A stretch of DNA of 64,000 bases from Microbulbifer sp. ALW1 (GTDB taxonomy: Bacteria; Pseudomonadota; Gammaproteobacteria; Pseudomonadales; Cellvibrionaceae): the NCBI RefSeq assembly GCF_009903625.1, contig NZ_CP047569.1:2644501-2708500 (forward strand). Reading direction: 5' to 3'. Below, in pieces: positions 46,503 through 54,845 of this stretch. The stretch's first letter is position 1. Each line of letters starts with the position of its first letter. The notes under the pieces are model-generated. The model ran no database searches. It was given only the letters and a program-made list of their open reading frames with translations, and was not told the origin of the DNA. The position numbers and the translations under genes were made by a program.

Positions 46503-47195
46503 ATGAGAGTTTTTAACGTGACTGGAGATTGCTCCGAGGTTTCAAAAGTATTCCCGAAGGTGGATGAGGTCTCTCGCTGGCTAAGCGAGTGGCTGGATTT
46601 GGATGCCAGATTTACTGCGGAATTTTTGGTGATCACACCTGCTGATTTGGGCGGTTGGTCTAGTTGGTATGCTGATGATGGGATAGTCCTAGTCTCTAAT
46701 TCAATCCGAGAATTTGTAGATTTAGAATTGCGGAAGTTATCTGAAACCTGCGTTGGCTATGATTCGGAGTCAGTATATTCGATTGCCGAGAATATGCTGT
46801 TAAATTGCTTTGGCGTGGAATCAATTGAACGCATAGATGTGCTTCGGGAAGCTATTACGTCGTTTGACGTTTTAGTGTTTTCTTTCAATCTACCTAATGG
46901 TCAGATAGGTTCTATTGCATTTTCTGCGGCATGTGCATTCGGGCCGTTGAAGCTTGGCAAATTGGACCCCAGTCCTATTGAATGTTTCGCGCTGAAAAAT
47001 AAAGTTGACTTAGAGGTGAAAAAGAAAGTTGATATCAATTTGCAATCGGTTAAATCAATTCGTCCAGGAGATGAAATTACCCTTGGGGCCTTGGAAAATT
47101 TCAGCTGGAGCTTAACAGTTCAATCTGAAGATGTTGGTCTGTCAGCATACCTTGGCAGGAATGGCGATAAGCGCGCAGTTGTAGTTGAGAATTGA
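46503..47195 (+). CDS. fliM: Reduced C-ring protein, FliM/SctQ-like with one SPOA domain
   Basis: 230 residues against ~330 for FliM. Only the C-terminal ~70 residues are recognisable as a SPOA (surface presentation of antigens) domain: 'LEVKKKVDINLQSVKSIRPGDEITLG' and 'LSAYLGRNGDKRAVVVE'. The N-terminal CheY-P-binding motif ('LSQxEIDxLL') and the central FliG-binding GGXG-type domain of FliM are not seen. This is the layout of injectisome SctQ, which forms sorting-platform pods rather than a rotor. Followed within one base by fliN. Confidence 0.7.
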   Translation: MRVFNVTGDCSEVSKVFPKVDEVSRWLSEWLDLDARFTAEFLVITPADLGGWSSWYADDGIVLVSNSIREFVDLELRKLSETCVGYDSESVYSIAENMLLNCFGVESIERIDVLREAITSFDVLVFSFNLPNGQIGSIAFSAACAFGPLKLGKLDPSPIECFALKNKVDLEVKKKVDINLQSVKSIRPGDEITLGALENFSWSLTVQSEDVGLSAYLGRNGDKRAVVVEN

Positions 47196-47196
47196 T

Positions 47197-47493
47197 ATGA
47201 GTGAAGTTGTGTTAGAAGACATTTCCAACCTCGATGAGAGTGTGAAGGGAAAGGCAATATCTGGAAATTTTGACAAGATCCTAAACAATGTCCAAGTGGA
47301 GTTGGAGGTTGTAGTTGGCTCAGTAAAGGTTGAGTTAGGGAAGCTTGTCAATGGCAAAGTAGGTAATGTGATTACACTGGATCAGGCTATCGGAGACCCT
47401 GTTGTATTGAAGTGCGATGGTCTAGAAGTTGGGCGTGGTATTTTGGTGGCGAGCGGCGCTAATCTTGCAGTTAAAGTCATTGAAAGTGACTGA
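47197..47493 (+). CDS. fliN: C-ring/sorting protein FliN
   Basis: 98 residues from ATG 47197. A SPOA domain fills the C-terminal 70 residues ('NNVQVELEVVVGSVKVELGKLVNGKVGNVITLD', then 'VVLKCDGLEVGRGILVASGANLAVKVIE'), aligning well with FliN ('VxVxxELGxxxxxxxDLLxLxxGxVxxLD', 'xxxxGEVVVVxxxxGVRI'). In flagella it anchors FliH-FliI at the base. Together with the SctQ-like protein it would make a small substrate-loading platform. Confidence 0.9.
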   Translation: MSEVVLEDISNLDESVKGKAISGNFDKILNNVQVELEVVVGSVKVELGKLVNGKVGNVITLDQAIGDPVVLKCDGLEVGRGILVASGANLAVKVIESD

Positions 47494-47511
47494 TTTCGGG
47501 GTGATTTAGTA

Positions 47512-48138
47512 GTGGCTGAGCAATTTAGTTGGTTTACGATCTTGACATCGTTGACTTTTTTGCCATTTTTCCTTGTCGCAGTTACACCTTTTTTACGATT
47601 CATTATTGTGTTTTCGGCAATCCGTTATGCGCTTGGACTTCAGCAGAGCCCACCGAATATCGTCTTGATTGCTTTAGCAATATTCACAACTGTTGCTGTA
47701 ATGGGTGATATACCGAACCAGATATATAGTAGCGTTCTTCTTCCATTGTCTGAGCAAGATATCACGATGAAAGCGGCCGCCGACGAAATTTCAAATGTGG
47801 CAAAAGGCTGGATGATACCTCGGGTATCCGGTGATGATTTGGAAGCAGTATATGCGATGTCTCAATCTGCGGTACCGGCTTCTGCCGAAGAAGTATCTAT
47901 CACTAAGCTGATGCCTGCGTACATGTTAAGTGAACTGGCTTATGGTTTTAAAGCAGCTTTTTTTGTGATGGTACCGTTTTTGCTGGTTGACTTGGTTGTT
48001 TCAGGTGTGCTTATGTCGCTGGGTATGATCATGCTCCCACCAATTACAGTTTCAATGCCAATTAAGCTAATGCTATTTGTGCTTCTTGACGGCTGGTCTC
48101 TCATTACATTAAACCTGGCTCAGAGCACCTCAATCTAG
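47512..48138 (+). CDS. fliP: Export gate protein FliP without a cleavable signal peptide
   Basis: 208 residues from GTG 47512 against ~245. It opens directly with the first gate helix ('LTSLTFLPFFLVAVTPFLRFIIVFSAIRYALG') and the hallmark 'LQQSPPNIVLIALAIF', then 'MPAYMLSELAYGFKAAFFVMVPFLLVDLVVSGVLMSLGM' and 'PITVSMPIKLMLFVL'. The N-terminal signal sequence and the longer periplasmic loop of flagellar FliP are missing, as in SctR of injectisomes. FliO, the usual FliP chaperone, is absent. Placed last, away from fliQR, an unusual order. Confidence 0.94.
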   Translation: MAEQFSWFTILTSLTFLPFFLVAVTPFLRFIIVFSAIRYALGLQQSPPNIVLIALAIFTTVAVMGDIPNQIYSSVLLPLSEQDITMKAAADEISNVAKGWMIPRVSGDDLEAVYAMSQSAVPASAEEVSITKLMPAYMLSELAYGFKAAFFVMVPFLLVDLVVSGVLMSLGMIMLPPITVSMPIKLMLFVLLDGWSLITLNLAQSTSI

Positions 48139-48148
48139 GATTTTTATA

Positions 48149-48721
48149 ATGAATAATCAAAAATTTGATTCAGAAGAGCTCCTGCATCTTGCCATTCATG
48201 CATCTCTGAATGGCCGTATCGACGATTCAATCATCAAGTTGAAGCAACTTCTCGAAGTTGATCCCGATCATTCCAATGCACACTTTTTGCTGGCAGCTGA
48301 TTATGCGGAGATTAAGCTTTTTGATAAGTCAATTTTTCACTATCGCGAAGTTCTAAACTTGCGCCCGGAGATGTCGGTTGCTCGGATTCAGTTTGCTCTA
48401 TTGCTGACCGCGCTAGACAATCTTGATGAGGCTGCACAGGTTTTGGAGTATTTCTCTGGACTGGAAGGTGATTCATATGAAAAGTACGTTCATGAAGGTC
48501 TGATTGCGTTACACCATGAACGAATGTTAGAGGCTAAGAGTGCACTACTGAAAGCTATCGAGATAAATGTAGATAATGCCGTACTAAATGATGATCTGAA
48601 AAAAATTATCGATGGGATCGAAGCAAATTTTGCTAGTGACGATTCCAATCAGATTGGTTCGGATCAAGGTCTCGTGAAAGGTAAGTCATTTTTACTATCT
48701 GCCTATGGAGAGAAAGACTAG
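48149..48721 (+). CDS. TPR-repeat protein, second copy, end of export operon
   Basis: 190 residues of tetratricopeptide-type helices ('LIHLAIHASLNGRIDDSIIKLKQLLEVDPDH'-like first repeat, 'KSIFHYREVLNLRPEM', 'LDEAAQVLEYFSGLEG', 'MLEAKSALLKAIEINV') and no signal peptide. Ten bases after fliP, so it is co-transcribed. A cytoplasmic TPR protein at this place could be a substrate chaperone (compare the SycD/LcrH class of translocator chaperones, which are all-TPR); this is inference. Confidence 0.7.
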   Translation: MNNQKFDSEELLHLAIHASLNGRIDDSIIKLKQLLEVDPDHSNAHFLLAADYAEIKLFDKSIFHYREVLNLRPEMSVARIQFALLLTALDNLDEAAQVLEYFSGLEGDSYEKYVHEGLIALHHERMLEAKSALLKAIEINVDNAVLNDDLKKIIDGIEANFASDDSNQIGSDQGLVKGKSFLLSAYGEKD

Positions 48722-49640
48722 TACTGGCTGAGATCTGATTGGCAATGCATTCCGAGTCTGAGCATCGTAGGCATGTCATATAGTTTGAAATAGATATCCC
48801 CAATGAGGGCAAACAGCGAACTTCACCTTCGTCTCGGACTTAGGCGGGAGGTTGGTGTGAAGCCGTTGGTGCACGATGCATGTATAGTTGCCTAGGTTTT
48901 TGATTTATTTAGCGTCAACGACGCCATATCATGCGCTACCTGGTCTTATTCAGTTTTTGAAAGGATGTATTATTGCTAGTTTTAAGGCCCGCTATTTTAG
49001 CGGGCTTTTTTTGTCTTCACTTTTTATTGTCAAGTCGATTTACGGTTTATAGTTTTCAGGGCGAGATAATCACTGGTTGGCTAAATTAAAATTCAATGAT
49101 TCACAGCTAGATTAGTTCGTATTCTCCTTTAGTGCTGGTGTAACTTCGAAGTCTATATAGGCTGCAGCATGATATGGTCGAGAATTTCTGTACGGTATAC
49201 AAGCTATACTCTATTGTTGGTGAGTTTATACTGGGATCGCTGAGTTAAATTTGCTGGCTCAGGTGCTTTTTTTAGCTTATATGGTTGCTTGCAGTTACTG
49301 AGTCAGGGGCTCGGTTATTTATAGCGAGTCAGGGTAAATCGTAAATTATGTATTTTACCTAGAAAATTTCTTACTTTGATGTACTTTTATGCTGAGACTG
49401 ATTTTACTTGGTTGAAGTATAATTTTTTAGCTCCGAATTAAAATAACGTGCTATTAATGTTTCAAGGTTGATTTTTTGAGGTTTGGTATTCCGTTAAATG
49501 GGAATGCAGTGTAATAGCGTGTAATTGATTTTGATTGTTTCACACTCGAATTGATTTTGATTTAAGAGTAATATCTTAGGTGCGGCTTTGTTTTGAATCG
49601 ATACACTGCCCATTTATTGATAATGAAATAGGAAGTTTCA
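48722..49640. other. 919-bp intergenic region with one terminator
   Basis: No gene-like open frame is seen. The first 260 bases lead to a strong Rho-independent terminator (48984-49012). The rest is AT-rich with many short T and A runs and should contain the promoter of the gene at 49641, which has a GGAAG ribosome-binding site at ~49631. Confidence 0.6.
48984..49012 (+). terminator. Rho-independent terminator of the export operon
   Basis: The stem GCCCGCTA/TAGCGGGC (about 48987-48994 / 48998-49005) with a three-base TTT loop is followed by seven T, with flanking A/T extending the pairing. It is 263 bases after the last TPR gene; nothing else plausible lies upstream for it to serve. Confidence 0.85.
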
Positions 49641-52600
49641 GTGAAATATAAGACGTTATGTGGTTTATGGTGGTTAATCTTAGGTGTAACTTATCCATTC
49701 GCGCAAAGTCAGGCTGCGTATCTATTGCCTGAGAAGCAGGTTTGCACCATTCCAGATGGAACCAACCGATGTGGTATAGATATTCGTTTCGGCAATGAGT
49801 CGGGTAACACTCAGCAGTGTCTATTTATCAAGGCATCCCAGAAGTTGGTTGCATGTTCTACTGGGCAAAAGCGTGTTACCTACGATTTTGTCTATAAAAC
49901 ACCGGTGACACTTGAGTTGCGTTCGGGTAGCTCTTCGTATGGTGCTTCTGTTCTTCAGGAAAGTATTACCTTGCTTGGTTTGGAAAGTCGTGCTCTTCCC
50001 GGTAATGCAGTTTTGGAAAGTGTCAAGCTCGATTATCTAAAAAAATCTGACAAGGCATTTGTGACATCTACCTGGGATGGGCGGGTCAACTTTGCCGCGC
50101 AGGTTATCGGAGGAGGTAAATATGCATGGGTAGCATATGCATTGCGCGCGGATAATATAAAAGCGGGCGCCGATGGATCTGTTAACTTTGGCGATTCGGA
50201 GCTCTTCGATAATGGATATGTTTTAGATTCGGAGAATTGCGGTGATAAAATTAATAAAGGTTACAAGCAGTTTATTTCTGGCTGGCCGGAGTCCTCATCG
50301 AACGATGAATGTGTCAATCCCCAAAAACTGGATACTGCGGATGGAAAAATCCACCTTGCAGTATTCCCGCATCCTTCTATCAAGAATAACCCATTTAGAT
50401 CCGATTTTAACGGGAACTCGACTACAGACCCGAGCAGTAAGTATCAAACTTACCGACTGTATGGAATATTAGCGTCTACCCGCATCGGCGCAGATACCAG
50501 TGATAAGGTCTTAGCAAATAAGCGAGACACTGGAGATCTCCATCATATTCTTGGTAAATTTCAGGCGATAGTGGTAGTTGAAAACTCTGGTACCGCTACA
50601 GCTCAAGTTGTAAATACTAGAATCCTTGCGCCGGCAAAGGCACTGCGTACTAGTTCCGGTGGTTTTCTTTATGGATATGAGCCCAGTGTTACCTTGGACG
50701 GTGGGTTAATTCTATTTAGTGGGAATGATCGTCCCGGCGAAGTTGGCGGTAACGGCGGGCAGGTGATGTATACCTATAATAATAATGCCTTTAACTACAC
50801 TGGATGGGCGCCACAAAAAAATCTGTCAGCCATGTACAAATCGGTAGGCGCAGGGCGCAGTGGCGGTCCGATTTCCGTGGGGGGGGTACCTTTCGATCAA
50901 ATGTACCCTATAGCGAAAGCACCAATCAAAGACTATCGGGGTAGTGTATTGGATGAAAGCGTTCCAATACCTGCCGCTTACCCATGGGTTAGTTTTGATG
51001 GAGCCGATGCAATATTTAGCTCTATTCCGGGTTACTATGCTGCCGCGCGTCACGGCACCCATATAGTAGGTGAGCGCACTCACCATATTCTGACGCACAT
51101 CGATGGTGATATGAATCTCACGCGAGGGAATCCGACGGATCGTTTTTATTTTAAGGACGTCAACCCTGCCGCATATTCCGAGCTTAAGGATCATTATGAA
51201 AATAAGCTACTATTGCCAAATTTTGGAAATGCGTCGCCTGGACTTAATGGTAGTGAGCAGGTTCTTTTTTCGCCGGTAGGATTATTCAATTCGAGTTGGC
51301 AACCTCTGTCGGACACATTGAATAAAGTGCTTCCGATTCACCCCGCACTAGATCAGTATGCGTTCTATACCGGTAGTGGGAAGCGGTATGTAGAAATTCC
51401 TTTGCTTGAAGATTTTGAGGACCTTCTGCTTTATTACCCGTTAAATGAGCCGGTGCTCTACGATGCATCCATCATTCGCAGTGGTGCAGATGACGAAGAA
51501 GCAAAGATTAATAAAGTGCGCTATGTGCCCGATGAGGTGGCGGACTATTCTGGTTTTCTTCAGCGTGGTTACTTAAACGGAGATGCGAAATTTCCTTTTG
51601 AATATTACGATGTTAAAAACCGCTGGGCCAATGATAAAGAGTTGAAAGACCGCCAAGAGGGCAAATTCGGCAATTCGGTGTTTTTCAAGCCAAGCGGATA
51701 TATCCAATCTACATTGAAATCACAAGCCTACGATCAGCTGTATGACAAACAGGAATTTACGCAGGCTTTCTGGGTGAAAAAGGCGAGTAGTAATGGGCCA
51801 GTGGTTGATATTGAAGATACCCTGCTTGTTTGGCTCAATGGCTCGGCGATGGATTTTCGGGTGTATACCAGCAAATATCCGCTTTCCGCAGGTGGAAAGC
51901 GAGTTGTCGTTAACGGTGTAACAACGGCCAATGCCTGGAACCACTACGCGATCGTCTTTAAGAACGGCGCTCTGACCGTGTACGTAGATGGAGAAAAAGT
52001 GCACAGTGAAAGCGGTCTTGGAACAATGGCGAGTGGTAGTTCCCACCCGAACGGTCGAACAATGAAATTCGGACCGAGTGGAAGCTTGAGTACCAGTGTG
52101 CTGCAGATGGATGAAATCTATCTATACAGCGCTGCACTTGATGCTCAGGAAATCGCCAGGCTCGCATTAAAAAGGCGAAATAGCCCCGACTCTGGCATTG
52201 CAACGCCTACAGTATTCTCTGAGGAGGCACATTTTGCGCCGATGACTTCCGGAGATGATGCAAAGATCAAAGCACTGGGAAAAACTCTTTTCCAGTCTAC
52301 CAAGTTGTCAATAGATCAGACTGTTAGTTGCCAGTCCTGTCACGTTCCTCAGTTTGCCTTTGCTGACGATAGCCCGGGCTCATTTGGTGTGAGTGGGCAG
52401 ACGTCGAGAAACTCTCCCTCACTCATGAATTTGCTTTTTCAGAATGCGTTTTTCTGGGATGGTCGCGCACATTCACTCGAAGAGCAGGTTATGCATCCGA
52501 TTCTCAATGCATCGGAAATGGGTTTCCACAATGATCCCTCTGCCCTCATTACACGCCTGACTAATGATAGTAACCTTAAAGCCCAGTTTACCGGGGCCTT

Positions 52601-53087
52601 TAATGGTCGCAATCCTAACTATACAGATTTAGCGTTGGCCCTATCGCGCTATGTGCGCGGCCTGATGGTGGAGCATGATGGTGCAGATGTCGCCTCTTTA
52701 ACGGACTCCGAGCGAAGAGGGAAAGAAATCTTTTTTCACCATGGTAACTGTGTTGCCTGCCATACCTATCCGACGTTCACCGACGGAAGGTTGCATAATA
52801 TAGATACCGGCACACTGGACGATAGCGGTGCTTACCTTTCAACTGCGAGAGAATCTGATCAAGGTAGCTTCAAAACACCGTCGCTTTTGAATGTGGCCGA
52901 TTCGGCGCCTTACTTCCATGATGGTCGTTTCGCCACATTAGAAGAGGTGGTTGAGCATTATAACCAAGGCGGGTCTAAGCCGTTCGCGCAGTCCCCACAC
53001 CTGCGTCCGTTGGGCCTGAATTCTTCGAAAAAAGCTGACTTGGTGAACTACTTGAAGTCATTGCATGGCAATATTGTAGAGCATTAA
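49641..53087 (+). CDS. Secreted LamG and di-heme cytochrome c peroxidase-type protein
   Basis: 1148 residues with a Sec signal peptide ('LWWLILGVTYPFAQSQA'). The first ~600 residues are beta-rich and not recognised, with a kelch/propeller-like stretch ('VTLDGGLILFSGNDRPGEVGG'). A LamG/concanavalin-like domain follows (~620-830: 'LLLYYPLNEP', 'FGNSVFFKPSGYIQS', 'NAWNHYAIVFKNGALTVYVDGEKV'). The C-terminal ~270 residues are a CCP/MauG-type di-heme domain with heme motifs Cys897-x2-Cys900-His and Cys1037-x2-Cys1040-His, plus 'SRNSPSLMNLLFQNAFFWDGRAHSLEEQ' and 'FKTPSLLNVADSAPYFHDGRFATLEEVV'. Expected to be periplasmic or extracellular, performing peroxidase or oxidative chemistry on a bound polymer. 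Substrate unknown. Confidence 0.82.
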   Translation: MKYKTLCGLWWLILGVTYPFAQSQAAYLLPEKQVCTIPDGTNRCGIDIRFGNESGNTQQCLFIKASQKLVACSTGQKRVTYDFVYKTPVTLELRSGSSSYGASVLQESITLLGLESRALPGNAVLESVKLDYLKKSDKAFVTSTWDGRVNFAAQVIGGGKYAWVAYALRADNIKAGADGSVNFGDSELFDNGYVLDSENCGDKINKGYKQFISGWPESSSNDECVNPQKLDTADGKIHLAVFPHPSIKNNPFRSDFNGNSTTDPSSKYQTYRLYGILASTRIGADTSDKVLANKRDTGDLHHILGKFQAIVVVENSGTATAQVVNTRILAPAKALRTSSGGFLYGYEPSVTLDGGLILFSGNDRPGEVGGNGGQVMYTYNNNAFNYTGWAPQKNLSAMYKSVGAGRSGGPISVGGVPFDQMYPIAKAPIKDYRGSVLDESVPIPAAYPWVSFDGADAIFSSIPGYYAAARHGTHIVGERTHHILTHIDGDMNLTRGNPTDRFYFKDVNPAAYSELKDHYENKLLLPNFGNASPGLNGSEQVLFSPVGLFNSSWQPLSDTLNKVLPIHPALDQYAFYTGSGKRYVEIPLLEDFEDLLLYYPLNEPVLYDASIIRSGADDEEAKINKVRYVPDEVADYSGFLQRGYLNGDAKFPFEYYDVKNRWANDKELKDRQEGKFGNSVFFKPSGYIQSTLKSQAYDQLYDKQEFTQAFWVKKASSNGPVVDIEDTLLVWLNGSAMDFRVYTSKYPLSAGGKRVVVNGVTTANAWNHYAIVFKNGALTVYVDGEKVHSESGLGTMASGSSHPNGRTMKFGPSGSLSTSVLQMDEIYLYSAALDAQEIARLALKRRNSPDSGIATPTVFSEEAHFAPMTSGDDAKIKALGKTLFQSTKLSIDQTVSCQSCHVPQFAFADDSPGSFGVSGQTSRNSPSLMNLLFQNAFFWDGRAHSLEEQVMHPILNASEMGFHNDPSALITRLTNDSNLKAQFTGAFNGRNPNYTDLALALSRYVRGLMVEHDGADVASLTDSERRGKEIFFHHGNCVACHTYPTFTDGRLHNIDTGTLDDSGAYLSTARESDQGSFKTPSLLNVADSAPYFHDGRFATLEEVVEHYNQGGSKPFAQSPHLRPLGLNSSKKADLVNYLKSLHGNIVEH

Positions 53088-53114
53088 CCTCTATTCAGGT
53101 GTAATACGGGGACG

Positions 53115-53138
53115 CACTGCGGTAGTTATACTGCAGTG
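53115..53138 (+). terminator. Terminator-like hairpin after the di-heme protein gene
   Basis: CACTGCGGTA (53115-53124) pairs with TACTGCAGTG (53129-53138) through nine Watson-Crick pairs and one G-T wobble, with a four-base loop, followed by a T-rich stretch (CTCTTGTTTT). It sits 28 bases beyond the stop at 53087. Confidence 0.6.
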
Positions 53139-53301
53139 AGTCTCTTGTTTTCCGTGATGTTTTAATCGAGGGCATACCCTATTGATACTACGTAAGTAGT
53201 TGAAACGGCGTTCTAATTAGTGTTGTTTCGGCATTTAATACTAGTGTGGGTGACCTGGGAGCACTTCAATAGCACCCGAGGCGAGTTCTTCCAACTCTTT
53301 G

Positions 53302-54375
53302 TTAGTTCACCTCGGAATCTTCAGGCAGCCGCTCAGCCAGAAAATCATTGAGCGCAGCCGTATAGCGCTCAATATCCTCAAACTGCGGCACATGCCCAAT
53401 TCCTTCCAGCTCCACCAGTTTTGCATCCGGAATAACTTCTGCGGTCAATTTTCCGAGGCGGTCGTAGCGGCCGAGTTGTGGGCGGATGGATTCTGGTGCG
53501 CGGTTGCGGCCAATGGCGGTGCGGTCGTGGGTGCCGATGATCAGTAGGGTAGGCGCTTTCAGGTCCCCGAACTCATACAGTACGGGCTGGGTGAAGACCA
53601 TATCGGAGGTGCGGGCATCGATTTCGGCGATCAGGTCGGCATCCGGGCCAATAGTCCAGCCAGCCTGAATGGTCAGCAGCGGATTGTATACCGCTTTCCA
53701 TTTGCCATCGAAGTAGGCGGCGGTCATATAGCGTCTTACGATCTCGGGTGTCTGCTGTTTCTCCTGGGCAATGGCCTGGTCGATGGGCTGGTAGGGGGTG
53801 GTACGTTTCCAGTCCTCAAGGCCAATGGGATTGACCAGTACCAGCTTTTCCACCGCGTCCGGATACATCAGTGCAAACCGGGTGGCGAGCATGCCGCCCA
53901 TGGAGTGTCCAGCAACGGAGACTTCTGCGATATCGAGTTTGTCCAGGAGCGCTTTGGTGTGGTCCGCCAGCGCCTGAAAGGTGAACTGAAACCCCGCCGG
54001 CTTGCTCGATTTGCCAAAGCCGATCTGATCCGGTGCGATAACCCGATAGCCTTGTTGTGTCAGGTTTTCGATAGTGCTTTGCCAATAGGCTCCGGAGAAG
54101 TTCTTGCCGTGCAGTAGCAGTACGGTTTTGCCGTTGGCATCTGTGGTCGGTGCCACATCCATATAGGCCATTTGTATGGGTTGCTGCTGGGCGGTGAGCT
54201 CGAGAGTTTTTACCGGGTAGGGGTATTTCATCGTGCTCAGGAGAGCGTCTTGCGGTGCTAGTGAGATCTCATCAGCAATGCCGTGGGAAAATGGCACGAA
54301 GGCTAGAGAGAGTGCTAACAGAGCCTTGATAGCCAGATTGTTAGCCCCTGGCTTTCTCAATTTCTTGTACGGCAT
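53302..54375 (-). CDS. Exported alpha/beta hydrolase
   Basis: 357 residues from ATG 54375, preceded by GAGGTG; an in-frame start at 54408 adds 11 polar residues. The N-terminal segment ('[21 protein letters not shown]') looks like a signal peptide. The hydrolase core has the oxyanion motif '[10 protein letters not shown]', '[12 protein letters not shown]', the nucleophile elbow Gly-His-Ser-Met-Gly-Gly, an acid region '[12 protein letters not shown]' and the catalytic His in '[10 protein letters not shown]'. It resembles periplasmic esterases/epoxide-hydrolase-like enzymes that act on small esters; the substrate is unknown. A degraded copy of part of this gene lies at 54562-54660. Confidence 0.85.
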   Translation of the reverse strand: MPYKKLRKPGANNLAIKALLALSLAFVPFSHGIADEISLAPQDALLSTMKYPYPVKTLELTAQQQPIQMAYMDVAPTTDANGKTVLLLHGKNFSGAYWQSTIENLTQQGYRVIAPDQIGFGKSSKPAGFQFTFQALADHTKALLDKLDIAEVSVAGHSMGGMLATRFALMYPDAVEKLVLVNPIGLEDWKRTTPYQPIDQAIAQEKQQTPEIVRRYMTAAYFDGKWKAVYNPLLTIQAGWTIGPDADLIAEIDARTSDMVFTQPVLYEFGDLKAPTLLIIGTHDRTAIGRNRAPESIRPQLGRYDRLGKLTAEVIPDAKLVELEGIGHVPQFEDIERYTAALNDFLAERLPEDSEVN

Positions 54376-54436
54376 AAACACCTCTTTCTCCTTGTCATTT
54401 TTTGTCACACGTATTCGTTAAATTTCAACGCGCTTC

Positions 54437-54561
54437 TACTCGGTTGCAATGCGCAACATCTTGATATGCGGAATCCCACCTTCGCCATCGGTATCAAACA
54501 CGCTGACGGGCATCACCACTTCCTTCGCAGAATCCCAATGGAAGTCGTCGACCTTGCACAA
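54437..54561 (-). pseudogene. C-terminal scrap of an unidentified gene
   Basis: The minus-strand translation reads 'VDDFHWDSAKEVVMPV', then 'FDTDGEGGIPHIKMLRIATE' and stop. It has the look of a real protein C-terminus but has no upstream coding sequence; the preceding DNA is a piece of the hydrolase gene. A relic of a deletion or recombination. Confidence 0.45.
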
Positions 54562-54660
54562 TGACTTCTGCTGTCAATTTGCCAAGGCGGTCGTAGCGGC
54601 CGAGTTGTGGGCGAATGAATTCTGGAGCGCGGTTGCGGCCAATGGCGGTGCGGTCGCGCG
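54562..54660 (-). pseudogene. Degraded duplicate of part of the alpha/beta hydrolase gene
   Basis: About 100 bases are nearly identical to 53432-53533 inside the intact hydrolase gene (for example both contain AGGCGGTCGTAGCGGCCGAG and GGTTGCGGCCAATGGCGG) with scattered substitutions. It joins unrelated scraps on both sides, so it cannot be translated as a hydrolase. Confidence 0.8.
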
Positions 54661-54697
54661 GAGGTGCGAATTGTCGTCAGCGGAAATTTACGCAGGG

Positions 54698-54845
54698 TCT
54701 ACTCAATACCCAGCCGCATCAGCTCTCTTCCGATTTGGATGACACGCGTACTTTTGCGCGTTAACACGCGGCCTATGGCGGGCTCGGCATACTTGTTGCC
54801 CGGCAGAATCAGATGCGGTTGGGCGAGGAGGGCAGGCTCAAAAAT
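54698..54845 (-). pseudogene. C-terminal scrap of another unidentified gene
   Basis: Minus-strand frame 'LLAQPHLILPGNKYAEPAIG', then 'RVLTRKSTRVIQIGRELMRLGIE' and stop. It reads like a genuine C-terminus without its gene, adjacent to the regulator stop. I do not recognise the family. Confidence 0.4.

Noticed and set aside
29404..48721. An ordinary lateral flagellum
   Set aside because: Lateral flagellar operons carry flagellin, FlgK/L, FliD and usually their own stator; none is here, and FliG, FliM, FliF and FlgD are all shortened in ways that remove motor function.
29404..48721. A classical injectisome (non-flagellar type III system)
   Set aside because: There is no secretin (SctC), needle or translocator gene; instead FlgH, FlgI, FlgA, four rod proteins, FlgD and FlgE are present, so the envelope-spanning part is flagellar.
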